From DATLGB01 sp964242305 (lineage in GTDB: Bacteria > Actinomycetota > Thermoleophilia > Solirubrobacterales > Solirubrobacteraceae), in contig CAXTBB010000023.1 in NCBI GenBank assembly GCA_964242305.1, positions 1 through 64,000 on the forward strand: DNA of 64,000 nucleotides. Reading direction: 5' to 3'. Positions 8,424 to 17,062 of the stretch are shown piece by piece; position 1 is the stretch's first letter, and every line of letters starts with the position of its first letter. The position numbers and the translations under genes were made by a program. Below the pieces are notes generated by a model. That model did not search any database and had not been told where the DNA came from. It worked only from the letters and a program-made list of their open reading frames with translations.

Positions 8424-9148
8424 GCGCCGTATTCCAGCAGAGCGGAGGCGATGCGGCGCCGGGCCTCGTCGCGGAGGTCCGTTGGCGAGGGGTGGGCGGG
8501 GTCGTATTCGATCGGATCGAGCACCTCGACGTGCGCGTCGACCTGCTCGCGCAGGATCAGCCCGTGCTTGGGGAGCGCGCGGCCGGTGCCGTGCACGGCG
8601 ACCGGGATGAGCGGAACCCCGTGGCGGACGGCGAGCTCGAACGCCCCGTCCTTGAAGTCCTGCAGGTTGCCGTCGCGCGTCCGCGTCCCCTCCGGGAAGA
8701 ACAGGACCGGGCTGCCCTGGTCAAGCAGCCGCCCGCACTCCTCCAGCACCCGCTCGACCGACGCCCGGTCCCCGCGCACGAGCGACACGTAGCCGTTCAT
8801 GGTCATGTTCCAGCCGACGAACGGGATCTTGAAGTTCTCGTGCTTGGAGACCCACTTGAACGGGCGCATGAGGTCGAAGAGCACGAGGATGTCGACCAGC
8901 GACGCGTGGTTGGCGACGATCACGGCCGGCCCGCGCCAGGGCAGGTGCTCGCGGCCGGTGGTGCGCAGCTTCCACAGCGGGTTGATCTTCACGTAGAAGA
9001 CCGCCCACGCGCACGAGTACATGTGCAGGACGACCTTGCGGCGGTCGAAGGGCAGCGTGACGATGTAGATGACGACCGCGCCGACGAAGAAGATCGGGCA
9101 GGTCAGGCAGATGAACGCCCAGTAGGCGACGGAGAACGGGCGCAGCAC
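8420..9148 (-). CDS. plsC: 1-acyl-sn-glycerol-3-phosphate acyltransferase (PlsC family)
   Basis: 242 residues, with an N-terminal membrane helix (about residues 10-32). The acyltransferase signature is complete: NHASLVD (catalytic H81 with D86), FPEGTRTRDG at 151-160 for glycerol-phosphate binding, and PLIPVAVHGTG. Such enzymes acylate lysophosphatidate to phosphatidate, although PlsC paralogues can use other lysolipids. The GTG start is preceded by GGAGG and lies 12 nt after the monooxygenase stop. Its stop overlaps the LVIVD gene start. Embedding among redox genes rather than core lipid genes hints at a specialised acceptor; that part is inference. Confidence 0.9.
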   Translation of the reverse strand: MLRPFSVAYWAFICLTCPIFFVGAVVIYIVTLPFDRRKVVLHMYSCAWAVFYVKINPLWKLRTTGREHLPWRGPAVIVANHASLVDILVLFDLMRPFKWVSKHENFKIPFVGWNMTMNGYVSLVRGDRASVERVLEECGRLLDQGSPVLFFPEGTRTRDGNLQDFKDGAFELAVRHGVPLIPVAVHGTGRALPKHGLILREQVDAHVEVLDPIEYDPAHPSPTDLRDEARRRIASALLEYGA

Positions 9149-9160
9149 GCCTCCGTCACG

Positions 9161-10639
9161 CTAGGCGGCGATCGGCTCCCGCGTCTCCGTCCGCGCGCGC
9201 TCGAAGCGCAGCGACTCGTCGGCCACCGGTCGCATCCGCAGATCGACGATGTCCACGAGGTAGTTCTGCTTGAGCCGCCACGGGGCGCGCGCGCCCTGCT
9301 TGGGGAACGAGTCCAGCGAGCGCCGCACGTAGCCCGACATGAGGTCGATGAAGGGGACCTCCTCGACGGTCGGGTCGCGGTCGGCCACGCAGTAGGCGTA
9401 GCCGTGCTCGTCCATGTGGTTGATCAGCCGGCACGTCCACTGGCAGGTGACGTCGCACTTGAGCGTCCAGCTCGCGTTCGTGTAGCCGATCACGAAGGCC
9501 ATGTTGGGGACGCCGGAGAGCATCGTGCCCTTGTAGCCCATGGTGTCGGGCAGGTTGATGCGCTGGCCGTCGACGGTCAGTGGGGTGCCGCCGAGCGGCA
9601 GCGCGTTGAGGCCGGTCGCGGTGATGATGATGTCGGCGTCGAGGTGCTCGCCCGACTGCAGCTGGATCCCGGTCGCGTCGAAGCGCTCGATGGTCTCGGT
9701 GACCACGGACGCCTTCCCGTGACGGATGGCCTTGAACAGGTCGCCGTCCGGCACCACGCACAGGCGCTCGTCCCACGGGTCGTAGCTGGGCTTGAAGTGC
9801 CGGTCGAGGTCGTAGTTCTCGGGCAGCAGCCGCTTGGCGCCGTGGCGCAGGATGGCCTTCATCAGCGCGGGCCGGTGGCGGCTGAGCTGGTAAGAGCCCA
9901 TCATCATCAGGATGTTCTTCCAGCGCAGGATCGGATAGCGGACCTTGACGGGGAGGAACTTGCTCAGCAGGTTGGCGAGCGGGTCCACCGCCGGCAGCGC
10001 GGCGATGTAGGTCGGCGAGCGCTGGAGCATGGTGATGTGGTCCGTCCGGTCGGCCATCGCGGGGACGAGCGTCACGGCGGTGGCGCCGCTGCCGATGACG
10101 ACGACCTTCTGGCCGGAGTAGTCGAGGTCCTCCGGCCACAGCTGCGGGTGCACGACCGTCCCTTCGAAGTCCTCGCGGCCCGGGAACTCCGGCGTGTAGC
10201 CCTGGTCGTAGCGGTAGTAGCCACTGCACATGAAGACGAAGTTCGCGGTGATCGTCCCCGGCTCGCCGTCCTTCTCGTAGGCGACGGTCCAGCGGGCGTC
10301 CTCGGTCGACCACTCCTGGCCGGTGACCTTGTGGCCGAAGCGGATGCGGTCGGTGACGCCGTGCTCCCGCGCCGTGTCGCGCACGTACTCGCGGATGCTC
10401 GGCCCGTCGGCGAGCGTCTGGTTCTCGGGCCAGGGCCGGAACGTGTAGCCGAGCGTGAGCATGTCCGAGTCCGAGCGGATGCCCGGATAGCGGAACAGGT
10501 CCCAGGTCCCGCCGATGGCGTCGCGCGCCTCGAGGATCGCGTAGCTGCGCTGGGGGCAGTCGGCCTGCAGGTGGCAGGCGGCGCCGATGCCGGACAGCCC
10601 GGCTCCGACGATGAGCACGTCGACGTGGTCGTTTGTCAC
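9161..10639 (-). CDS. Baeyer-Villiger-type flavin monooxygenase
   Basis: 492 residues. An FAD Rossmann motif (VGAGLSGIG, 11-19), the Baeyer-Villiger fingerprint FEGTVVHPQLW (158-168), and an NADPH Rossmann motif (GSGATA, 183-188) occur in the expected order. The fingerprint separates Baeyer-Villiger monooxygenases (ketone to ester, with O2 and NADPH) from other flavin monooxygenases. The GTG start is supported by a TAAGCT hexamer 8 nt upstream. It is the first gene of a six-gene minus-strand operon. The natural ketone cannot be told; the PlsC and desaturase-like partners suggest a lipid or terpenoid substrate. Confidence 0.92.
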   Translation of the reverse strand: MTNDHVDVLIVGAGLSGIGAACHLQADCPQRSYAILEARDAIGGTWDLFRYPGIRSDSDMLTLGYTFRPWPENQTLADGPSIREYVRDTAREHGVTDRIRFGHKVTGQEWSTEDARWTVAYEKDGEPGTITANFVFMCSGYYRYDQGYTPEFPGREDFEGTVVHPQLWPEDLDYSGQKVVVIGSGATAVTLVPAMADRTDHITMLQRSPTYIAALPAVDPLANLLSKFLPVKVRYPILRWKNILMMMGSYQLSRHRPALMKAILRHGAKRLLPENYDLDRHFKPSYDPWDERLCVVPDGDLFKAIRHGKASVVTETIERFDATGIQLQSGEHLDADIIITATGLNALPLGGTPLTVDGQRINLPDTMGYKGTMLSGVPNMAFVIGYTNASWTLKCDVTCQWTCRLINHMDEHGYAYCVADRDPTVEEVPFIDLMSGYVRRSLDSFPKQGARAPWRLKQNYLVDIVDLRMRPVADESLRFERARTETREPIAA

Positions 10640-10647
10640 AGCGGTGT

Positions 10648-10653
10648 AGCTTA
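10648..10653 (-). promoter_or_regulatory. Predicted -10 element of the monooxygenase operon
   Basis: On the minus strand TAAGCT ends 8 nt before the GTG at 10639. Spacing and sequence match the TAnnnT elements seen before many other genes in this window, so transcription probably starts at or near the start codon. No clear -35 hexamer is visible. Confidence 0.5.
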
Positions 10654-10761
10654 TCCGGAGCCGCGGGTCGGTGTGACCCTTGCGCCCAGGCGCCCGGTGT
10701 GAGAACGTCGGTGCGACAGGTCCGGCGGACCGTCGGACCGCGACTCCCGAGAGGAGAAGAG

Positions 10762-11124
10762 ATGGCCGACCGGATGCTGATGATCACGTGGGGCGCGGTC
10801 GCCCGAGGCCAGGAGAGGCGCGCGCTCGAGGTGTTCAACGATGCGCTCGGGATCCTCGGCCGCCGCCAGCAGGCGGGCGAGATCGAGTCCTTCGACGTCG
10901 CGCTGATGGAGCCCAACGCGCAGCTCGACGGATACATGATCGCCAAGGGCAGTGCCGAGCAGATCCTGGCGCTGCGCGAGAACGACGAGTTTCGCCGCAA
11001 CACGGTCGCGGCGTCGCTGTGCGTGGACGACATGCGCCACGTCCAGGGCTACTGCGACGGGGGCGTCGCCGAGGCGATGACGATGTTCACCGAGGCGATC
11101 GAGACGGTTCCGCAGGTCTCCTAG
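10762..11124 (+). CDS. Conserved hypothetical protein, 120 residues
   Basis: The ATG at 10762 is chosen because GAGGAGAAG lies just upstream, one of the few clear Shine-Dalgarno sequences in this part of the window. The product (MADRMLMITWG, then EVFNDALGILGRRQQAGEIESFDVALMEP) is soluble and alternates short strands and helices in the manner of a ferredoxin-like alpha/beta fold. I recognise no catalytic motif. It is divergent from the monooxygenase operon across 122 bp; a functional link is possible but unsupported. Confidence 0.75.
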   Translation: MADRMLMITWGAVARGQERRALEVFNDALGILGRRQQAGEIESFDVALMEPNAQLDGYMIAKGSAEQILALRENDEFRRNTVAASLCVDDMRHVQGYCDGGVAEAMTMFTEAIETVPQVS

Positions 11125-11174
11125 GCCCGTCCACACCGCACGCCCGGCGCTTGGGGGCGCCGGACGTGCGGCCG

Positions 11175-11399
11175 ATGCTCATCGCGGGTACCACGATGAG
11201 CATGCACGAGCCGATCCGCGACCACCTCGCCGCCATCGACGCCGCCCGCGACGTCGCGCGGCTGCTGGGCGCGACGGCCCGGCCGGAGGGCACCCACCCG
11301 ATGGCCCGCGAGTGGGTGCGGCGCTGGGGTCCCGCGCCAGCGCTCGCCGCGGCGGCGGACTGCGCGTGCGCGGCCGGCCGCTGCACCATCTGCAACTGA
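11175..11399 (+). CDS. Small Cys-tailed protein, 66-74 residues
   Basis: An open frame from ATG 11175 (alternative ATGs at 11196 and 11202) ends in DCACAAGRCTICN, a cluster of four cysteines in the last 11 residues. The region before it (DHLAAIDAARDVARLLGA, THPMAREWVRRWGP) is helical and looks like protein rather than antisense noise. No family is recognised. A C-terminal cluster of the form CxCxxxxxCxxC could bind metal. No Shine-Dalgarno is visible. It could instead be chance coding in GC-rich DNA. Confidence 0.45.
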   Translation: MLIAGTTMSMHEPIRDHLAAIDAARDVARLLGATARPEGTHPMAREWVRRWGPAPALAAAADCACAAGRCTICN

Positions 11400-11412
11400 C
11401 CGGCGAAGACCC

Positions 11413-11451
11413 TTGCCCATAGGCGGGCTTTCCTATAAACTCAGTAGGAAA
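11413..11451 (+). promoter_or_regulatory. Promoter with a 7-bp dyad overlapping the sulfite oxidase start
   Basis: TATAAA (11434-11439) lies 11 nt before the ATG, with TTGCCC (11413-11418) as a possible -35 at a short 15-bp spacing. TTTCCTA (11429-11435) and TAGGAAA (11445-11451) form a perfect inverted repeat with a 9-bp spacer that covers the -10 and reaches the first base of the start codon. That is a good place for a repressor site. The AGGAA is too close to the ATG to act as a Shine-Dalgarno. Confidence 0.5.
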
Positions 11452-12476
11452 TGCCGAAGCTGTTCGTCCACTCCAGTGAGCCGTTCAACGCCGAGAGCGC
11501 TCCGGAGCTGCTGGCCGAGCCGGGGTCGACCCCGACGGACGCCTTCTTCGTGCGCAGCCACGGACGGGCCCCGCGGATCGACCCGTTCAGCTACCGCCTC
11601 ACCATCGACGGGCTGGTCGACCGTCCCGTCGAGCTGTCCCTGAACGACCTGCAGGAGCGCTTCCTGGCCGACACGATCACGGCCACGCTCCAGTGCGCGG
11701 GCAACCGCCGGACGGCGCTGCTGCGGGTGCGCGACGTTCCTGGCGAGGTGCCGTGGGACGTGGGGGCGATCGGCACGGCGGAGTGGACTGGCGTCGCGCT
11801 GGCCGACGTCCTGCGCGCGTGCGGCGTGCGCCCGGAGGCCTCGCACGTGTGCTTCCTCGGCGCCGACACGTGTATGAAGGCCGGCGAGCGCTTCGGCGGC
11901 TCCGTGCCGCTGGAGAAGGCGCGTCGGCCGGAAGTGCTGCTGGCCTGGGGGATGAACGGCAAGCCGCTCGAGCAGGACCACGGCGCGCCGCTGCGCGTCG
12001 TCGTCCCCGGCTACATCGGCGCGCGCAGCGTCAAGTGGGTGGAGCGCGTGACCGTCACCGACCACCCGAGCGACGCCTACCACCAGCGCACCGCCTACCG
12101 GGTCGGCGGGGTGCAGCTCGGCGCGCTCCCCGTCACCGCCGACATCCTCCTCCCGACGGAGGGTGAGCTCGTGAGCGCCGGATCGCTGGAGGTGAGCGGG
12201 CACGCGTTCGCGGGCTGCGGGCGGACCGTCACGCGCGTGGAGGTGTCCGCCGACGGCGGCACCACCTGGACGGGGGCGCGCCTGCTCGAGGACGCCGGAC
12301 CGTGGGCGCGGCGGCGCTGGAGTGCCTCCGTCGACGTCGCGTCCGGGCCGGTCGAGCTGGTCGCCCGCGCGTGGGACAGCGCCGCCGCCACCCAGCCCGA
12401 GCACGCCGCCGAGATCTGGAACGCGAAGGGCTACATGAACAACAGCTGGGCCCGGGTCGCGCTCAACGTGAGATAG
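11451..12476 (+). CDS. Molybdopterin-dependent sulfite-oxidase-family enzyme
   Basis: 341 residues. The oxidoreductase molybdopterin-binding domain covers about 30-200; TLQCAGNRR places the molybdenum-ligating cysteine at C82. PLRVVVPGYIGARSVKWVERVTVTD is the conserved end of that domain, and the C-terminal third (SAGSLEVSGHAFAGCGRTVTRVEVSADGG) is the Mo-co dimerisation domain. There is no signal peptide or haem domain, so it resembles cytosolic SorA-like or uncharacterised members. The family typically oxidises sulfite; the electron acceptor is not evident. The next gene starts 8 nt downstream. Confidence 0.9.
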   Translation: MPKLFVHSSEPFNAESAPELLAEPGSTPTDAFFVRSHGRAPRIDPFSYRLTIDGLVDRPVELSLNDLQERFLADTITATLQCAGNRRTALLRVRDVPGEVPWDVGAIGTAEWTGVALADVLRACGVRPEASHVCFLGADTCMKAGERFGGSVPLEKARRPEVLLAWGMNGKPLEQDHGAPLRVVVPGYIGARSVKWVERVTVTDHPSDAYHQRTAYRVGGVQLGALPVTADILLPTEGELVSAGSLEVSGHAFAGCGRTVTRVEVSADGGTTWTGARLLEDAGPWARRRWSASVDVASGPVELVARAWDSAAATQPEHAAEIWNAKGYMNNSWARVALNVR

Positions 12477-12484
12477 TCCGCTGC

Positions 12485-14125
12485 ATGCAAGCGGACGTCA
12501 TCGTCGTCGGCGGTGGCCTCGCCGGCCTCGCCGCGACCGCAGAGCTCGCGGAGGCCGGGAAGTCGGTCCTCCTGATCGACCAGGAGGGCGAGCAGAACCT
12601 CGGCGGGCAGGCGTTCTGGTCGCTCGGCGGGTTGTTCCTGGTCGACACCCCCGAGCAGCGGCGCTTCCGCATCAAGGACTCGCTCGACCTCGCCTGGCAG
12701 GACTGGCTGGGGTCGGCCGGGTTCGACCGTCCCGAGGACGAGTGGCCGCGCAAGTGGGCGCGGGCCTACGTCGAGTGGGCCGCCGGGGAGAAGCGCGCGT
12801 GGCTCTCCGGGATGGGCGTGAAGGTGCTGCCGCAGGTCGGGTGGGCCGAGCGCGGCGGCGGCCTCGCCACCGGGCACGGCAACAGCGTTCCGCGCTTCCA
12901 CATCACCTGGGGGACCGGGCCGGGGCTGGTCGACCCGTTCGAGCGGCGCGTGCGCGCTGCGGGCGACCGGGTCACGTTCGCCTTCCGCCACCAGGTCGAC
13001 GAGCTGATCGTGAGCGGCGGCGCGGTCACCGGGGTGCGCGGGACGGTGCTGGCGCCCACCGACGCGGTGCGCGGCGCCGATACCTCGCGTGAGGCGGTCG
13101 GCGAGTTCGAGGCCACCGCGCAGGCGGTGATCGTCTCCAGTGGCGGCATCGGCGCGAACTTCGACATGGTCCGCCGCAACTGGCCCGAGCGCCTCGGGCC
13201 GGCGCCCAAGCACCTGATCTCCGGTGTCCCCAAGCACGTCGACGGGCGCATGCTCGCCATCACGGAGGCGGCGGGCGCGAACCTGATCGGCAGCGACCGC
13301 ATGTGGCACTACGTCGAGGGCATCCGCAACTGGGACCCGATCTGGTCCTCGCACGGCATCCGCATCCTGCCGGCGCCGTCGTCGCTGTGGCTGGACGCGA
13401 CGGGCAAGCGCCTGCCGGTCCCGCTCTTCCCCGGCTTCGACACGCTGTCGACGCTGGCGCACATCGGCACGACCGGGTACGACTACACGTGGTTCGTGCT
13501 CACCCGCAAGATCATCGAGCGTGAGTTCGCGCTGTCCGGGTCCGAGCAGAACCCGGACATCACCGGCAAGGACTGGCGGCTGCTGCTCAAGACCCGCGTG
13601 GCCAAGGGCGTGCCCGGGCCGATCCAGAAGTTCATGGACCACGGCGCGGACTTCGTCGTCGAGAACGATCTGCGCGCGCTGGTCGAGGGCATGAACCGCG
13701 TCGGCGACGTGCCGCTGCGCTTCGAGGACGTCGAGCGCGAGGTCGTCGCCCGCGACCGCGAGGTCGACAACACGGTTTCCAAGGACTCGCAGATCGTCGC
13801 CATCCGCGGCGCACGCAAGTACCTGGCCGACCGCATCTCGCGCGTCGCCAAGCCGCACCGGCTGCTCGACCCCGAGGCGGGCCCGCTGATCGCCGTCCGG
13901 CTCAACATCCTCACCCGCAAGACGCTCGGCGGCCTGCAGACCGATCTCGACGGGCGCTGCCTGGCCGCCGACGGGACGCCGATCGAGGGCCTGTACGCCG
14001 CCGGCGAGGTGGCCGGCTTCGGCGGCGGCGGGATGCACGGCTACAACTCGCTGGAGGGGACCTTCGTGGGCGGCTGCATGTTCAGCGGGCGCACCGCGGG
14101 CCGCGCGCTGGTCCAGTCCCTCTGA
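12485..14125 (+). CDS. FAD-binding dehydrogenase (KstD/fumarate-reductase-like flavoprotein)
   Basis: 546 residues from ATG 12485. VVGGGLAGLAATAELAEAG is the dinucleotide fold and LIDQEGEQNLGGQAFWS the FAD-contacting turn. The C-terminus has GLYAAGEVAGFGGGGMHGYNSLEGTFVGGC, the FAD-capping motif of the fumarate-reductase/3-ketosteroid-dehydrogenase superfamily. The form matches the 'FAD-binding dehydrogenase' group (COG3573), whose substrates are largely unassigned. It starts 8 nt after the sulfite oxidase and its stop overlaps the next gene. A GATAGT hexamer 7 nt before the start may give an internal leaderless promoter. Confidence 0.88.
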   Translation: MQADVIVVGGGLAGLAATAELAEAGKSVLLIDQEGEQNLGGQAFWSLGGLFLVDTPEQRRFRIKDSLDLAWQDWLGSAGFDRPEDEWPRKWARAYVEWAAGEKRAWLSGMGVKVLPQVGWAERGGGLATGHGNSVPRFHITWGTGPGLVDPFERRVRAAGDRVTFAFRHQVDELIVSGGAVTGVRGTVLAPTDAVRGADTSREAVGEFEATAQAVIVSSGGIGANFDMVRRNWPERLGPAPKHLISGVPKHVDGRMLAITEAAGANLIGSDRMWHYVEGIRNWDPIWSSHGIRILPAPSSLWLDATGKRLPVPLFPGFDTLSTLAHIGTTGYDYTWFVLTRKIIEREFALSGSEQNPDITGKDWRLLLKTRVAKGVPGPIQKFMDHGADFVVENDLRALVEGMNRVGDVPLRFEDVEREVVARDREVDNTVSKDSQIVAIRGARKYLADRISRVAKPHRLLDPEAGPLIAVRLNILTRKTLGGLQTDLDGRCLAADGTPIEGLYAAGEVAGFGGGGMHGYNSLEGTFVGGCMFSGRTAGRALVQSL

Positions 14126-14970
14126 CCATCTTCCTGGCCGCCCTGTCCTCCCTGCTGTGGGGGACGGCTGACTTCTTCGGCGGCGACAGCGCCCGGCGGC
14201 TGCCGGTGCTGGCGGTCACCTTCGGGGCGCAGAGCGCCGGGTTGACGGCCGCTGCGGTCGTCGTCGTGGTGAGCGGGTCGCCGCTGTCGGGCGCCGGCTG
14301 GGCGTGGGGGCTCGCGGCCGGTGCCATCGGCTGCCTGTCGCTGCTCGTCTTCTACCGCGCGCTGGCCCGCGGGGTGATGTCGCTGGTGGCACCGGTGAGC
14401 GCCGCCGGCGCCCTGATCCCGATCGGCGTCGGGCTCGCCGGTGGCGAGGACGTGTCGGCGCTCGCGCTGGCCGGGATGGCGCTGGCGCTGCTCGGCGCCG
14501 TCGGCTGCGGCCTGGCCCCCGGGCGCATCGTGCTCTCGCGGGAGGCGCTCGGCCTCGCCGTCCTCGCCGCGGTGGGGATCGGCGTCCTGCTGACGCTGCT
14601 GGCCAAGAGCGCCCAGGCCGACGGCTCGTCCGGCCTCGGCGCGGTGCTGGCCGCGCGCGTGGCCGGGGCGTCCGTGACCGGCGCGGGGCTGCTGGCCCTG
14701 CGCGGCGCGCCGCTGCGCCGCGCTCTGGAGACGCCGCGCGCGTTCGCCGTCCCCCTCATGGTCGGCGTGCTCGACACCGCCGCCAACGCCGCCTTCGCGG
14801 TGGCCAGCGAGGACGAGGCGCGCACCGCGGTCGTTGCGCTGCTGGGCTCGCTGTACCCGCTGGCGACGCTGCTGCTGGCCCGGCTCGTGCTGTCCGAGCG
14901 GCTGTCGGTCCTGCAGGCGGTCGCGGCGGCGGGAGCGATCGGCGGCGCGGCGATCGCGGGCGCCGCGTGA
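14122..14970 (+). CDS. EamA/DMT-family transporter, apparent CTG start
   Basis: About 282 residues with ten hydrophobic segments and the two-fold EamA repeat; many copies act as metabolite exporters. The frame opens TIFLAALSSLLWGTADFFGG, the normal family beginning, yet no ATG, GTG or TTG lies ahead of it. The only plausible initiator is the CTG at 14122, which overlaps the TGA of the preceding gene as CTGA, matching the 4-nt overlaps used elsewhere here. A GTG at 14206 would delete the first membrane helix. The start is therefore inferred from homology pattern and overlap. Substrate unknown. Confidence 0.82.
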   Translation: MTIFLAALSSLLWGTADFFGGDSARRLPVLAVTFGAQSAGLTAAAVVVVVSGSPLSGAGWAWGLAAGAIGCLSLLVFYRALARGVMSLVAPVSAAGALIPIGVGLAGGEDVSALALAGMALALLGAVGCGLAPGRIVLSREALGLAVLAAVGIGVLLTLLAKSAQADGSSGLGAVLAARVAGASVTGAGLLALRGAPLRRALETPRAFAVPLMVGVLDTAANAAFAVASEDEARTAVVALLGSLYPLATLLLARLVLSERLSVLQAVAAAGAIGGAAIAGAA

Positions 14971-14999
14971 ATTGGTCCGCGCAGCGGTTGCGAGCGGTG

Positions 15000-15013
15000 C
15001 GTGAGATAGTCCG
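15000..15013 (+). promoter_or_regulatory. Predicted -10 region before benzoylformate decarboxylase
   Basis: CGTGAGATAGTCCG here is identical to bases 12467-12480, just before the KstD-like gene. The GATAGT core ends 9 nt before the GTG start at 15020 and 7 nt before the ATG at 12485. A 14-base match in front of two genes of the same cluster suggests a shared promoter or regulator site. Chance is possible but unlikely over the 2.5 kb involved. Confidence 0.45.
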
Positions 15014-15019
15014 GCCGCC

Positions 15020-16579
15020 GTGCCCTCCGTCCGCGACGCCACCTTCGAGCTGTTCCGCGCGCACGGGCTGACCACGTGCTTCGGCAACCCGGGCTCGACC
15101 GAGCTGCCGATGCTGGCCGATTGGCCCGACGACTTCCGCTACGTGCTCGGGCTGCAGGAGGCGGTCGTGGTCGGGATGGCCGACGGCTACGCGCAGGCCA
15201 CCGGCCGCGTCGCGCACGTCAACCTGCACACGGCCCCGGGGGTCGGCAACGCGGTCGGCGCGCTGTTCAACGCGTGGTCGAACAAGGCGCCGCTGCTGGT
15301 CACCGCCGGGCAGCAGGTGCGCGCGCACATGACGATGCAGGCCAACCTGACCAACCGCGACGCGGTGGTCGTCCCGCAGCCGTTCGTGAAGTGGTCCTAC
15401 GAGCCGCCGCGGGCGCAGGACGTGCCCGCCGCGCTGGCCCGCGCCATCCACACGGCGTCGCTGCCGCCGCGCGGTCCGGCCTTCGTGTCGATCCCGATGG
15501 ACGACTGGGGCGCGGAGTGCGAATCGTTCCCGGCGCGGTCGGTGACCGCCGGCGGCGTCCCCGACGTGCGCGCGCTGGCGGCGCGTATCGACGCGGCGCG
15601 GTCCCCGGCGCTGGTGGCGGGACCGGAGGTGCTGGAGGGCTGGGACGCGGCGGTCGCGCTGGCCGAGCGTGCGCGGATGAGCGTCTGGGCGACGCCGGCG
15701 CCAGGGGGCGGCCGGCTCGGCTTCCCGGAGTCGCATCCGCAGTTCCGGGGCGTGTTGGCGCCGGCCATCGCGCCGGCCGGGCAGATGCTGGCCGAGCACG
15801 ACCTCGTCCTCGTCGTCGGCTCGCCCGTCTTCCCGTACTACCCGTACATGCCGGGCGCGGTGCTGGCGGAGGGGACGGAGCTGGTGGCGCTCACCAACGA
15901 TCCCGACGAGGCGGCGCGCGCGCCGGCCGGGGACGCCTTGGTCTGCGACGTCGGCGGCACCCTGGCGGCGCTCGCCGCTGCGGTGAGCGCGTCTGACCGT
16001 GCGCTCCCCGAGCCGCTCGGCGACCCACCGGAGGCCGACTCCGGCACCGCCGCCGAGGTCCTCTCGGTGCTGAACGAGCTGCTGCCCGACGACGGCGTGG
16101 TCGTGCTCGAGTCGCCGTCCTCGACCATGGCGCTGCGCAACCGCCTGCGCATCTCCAGGCCCGGCGCGTACTACTTCGGCGCGGGTGGCGGCCTCGGCTT
16201 CGGGCTGGCCGGCGCGCTCGGCGTCCAGCTCGCCCTGCCCGACCGTCGCGTCGTCTGCGTGCTCGGCGAGGGCTCCGCGCAGTACGCGATCACCGGCCTC
16301 TGGACCGCGGCCGCCTACGACCTGCCGATCACCTTCCTGATCCTGCGCAACGAGGAGTACGCGATCCTCAAGTGGTTCGCCGACCTCGAGTCGGTCACCG
16401 GCGCGCCCGGCCTCGACCTCCCGGCGCTCAACACGGCGGCGGTCGCGCAGGGCTACGGCGTCCCGTCCGTTCGAGTCTCCGACGTCGAGGAGCTGCGGGC
16501 GGAGCTGGGCGCCGCCCTCGCCGCCGACGGCCCGCGCCTGGTCGAGGCCGGCGTCGCGCCGGGCATGTCGCTGTTCTGA
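15020..16579 (+). CDS. mdlC: Thiamine-diphosphate enzyme, benzoylformate decarboxylase type
   Basis: 519 residues, full length for the family. FGNPGSTELP (near 21-30) holds the active-site serine position of benzoylformate decarboxylase, LQEAVVVGMADGYAQ has the conserved ThDP-activating glutamate, and NLHTAPGVGNAVG carries the catalytic histidine. The C-terminal ThDP/Mg site is GEGSAQYAITGLW with NEEY in place of the usual acidic-Asn pair. The reaction would be phenylglyoxylate to benzaldehyde and CO2. The aldehyde dehydrogenase at 22.1 kb could finish the route, but no mandelate dehydrogenase is recognisable. GTG start, no Shine-Dalgarno. Confidence 0.85.
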   Translation: MPSVRDATFELFRAHGLTTCFGNPGSTELPMLADWPDDFRYVLGLQEAVVVGMADGYAQATGRVAHVNLHTAPGVGNAVGALFNAWSNKAPLLVTAGQQVRAHMTMQANLTNRDAVVVPQPFVKWSYEPPRAQDVPAALARAIHTASLPPRGPAFVSIPMDDWGAECESFPARSVTAGGVPDVRALAARIDAARSPALVAGPEVLEGWDAAVALAERARMSVWATPAPGGGRLGFPESHPQFRGVLAPAIAPAGQMLAEHDLVLVVGSPVFPYYPYMPGAVLAEGTELVALTNDPDEAARAPAGDALVCDVGGTLAALAAAVSASDRALPEPLGDPPEADSGTAAEVLSVLNELLPDDGVVVLESPSSTMALRNRLRISRPGAYYFGAGGGLGFGLAGALGVQLALPDRRVVCVLGEGSAQYAITGLWTAAAYDLPITFLILRNEEYAILKWFADLESVTGAPGLDLPALNTAAVAQGYGVPSVRVSDVEELRAELGAALAADGPRLVEAGVAPGMSLF

Positions 16580-17062
16580 GACGGTCCCCCGGACGGGGCC
16601 GTTCCAATTCACTGTGGTCCGGATGACCACAGGGGGACTCTCCGCTCTCAGCCAGACCTGGCCGCCGTTCGCGCTCGTCACCGGCCTGCTCCTGATCGGC
16701 GCGGCGGCCGAGCGCGAGGGCCTGTTCGCCTGGCTGGCCCGCCCCGCCGCTCGCCTCTCCCCGCTCGCCGCCCTAGCCGTCCTGCTGCTCGTCGACGCGC
16801 TCGTCACCGCGATCATGAACCTCGACACCGCGGCCGCGTTCATGACCCCGATCATGCTCTACGCCGCCCGCGGCCTGGGCACCGACGGGACCCCGTTCCT
16901 CTACGGCGCCGTCCTCATGGCCAACGCCGCCTCGCTCTACCTGCCCGGCTCCAACCTCACCAACCTGCTCGTCGAGGGCGGCCAGGTCTCCGGCGCCGAC
17001 TTCGCCGCCGACCTCCTCCCCGCCGCCCTCATCGCCACCGCCGTCACCGCCGCCGGCCTCCT

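Noticed and set aside
8492..10702. Plus-strand frame of 736 codons across plsC and the monooxygenase
   Set aside because: It is an antisense shadow spanning two unrelated minus-strand genes with complete catalytic motifs.
12467..12480. Independent promoter proven by the 14-base match to 15000-15013
   Set aside because: The match is notable but lies within the end of the sulfite oxidase gene; without transcription data it is kept as a weak promoter hint only.
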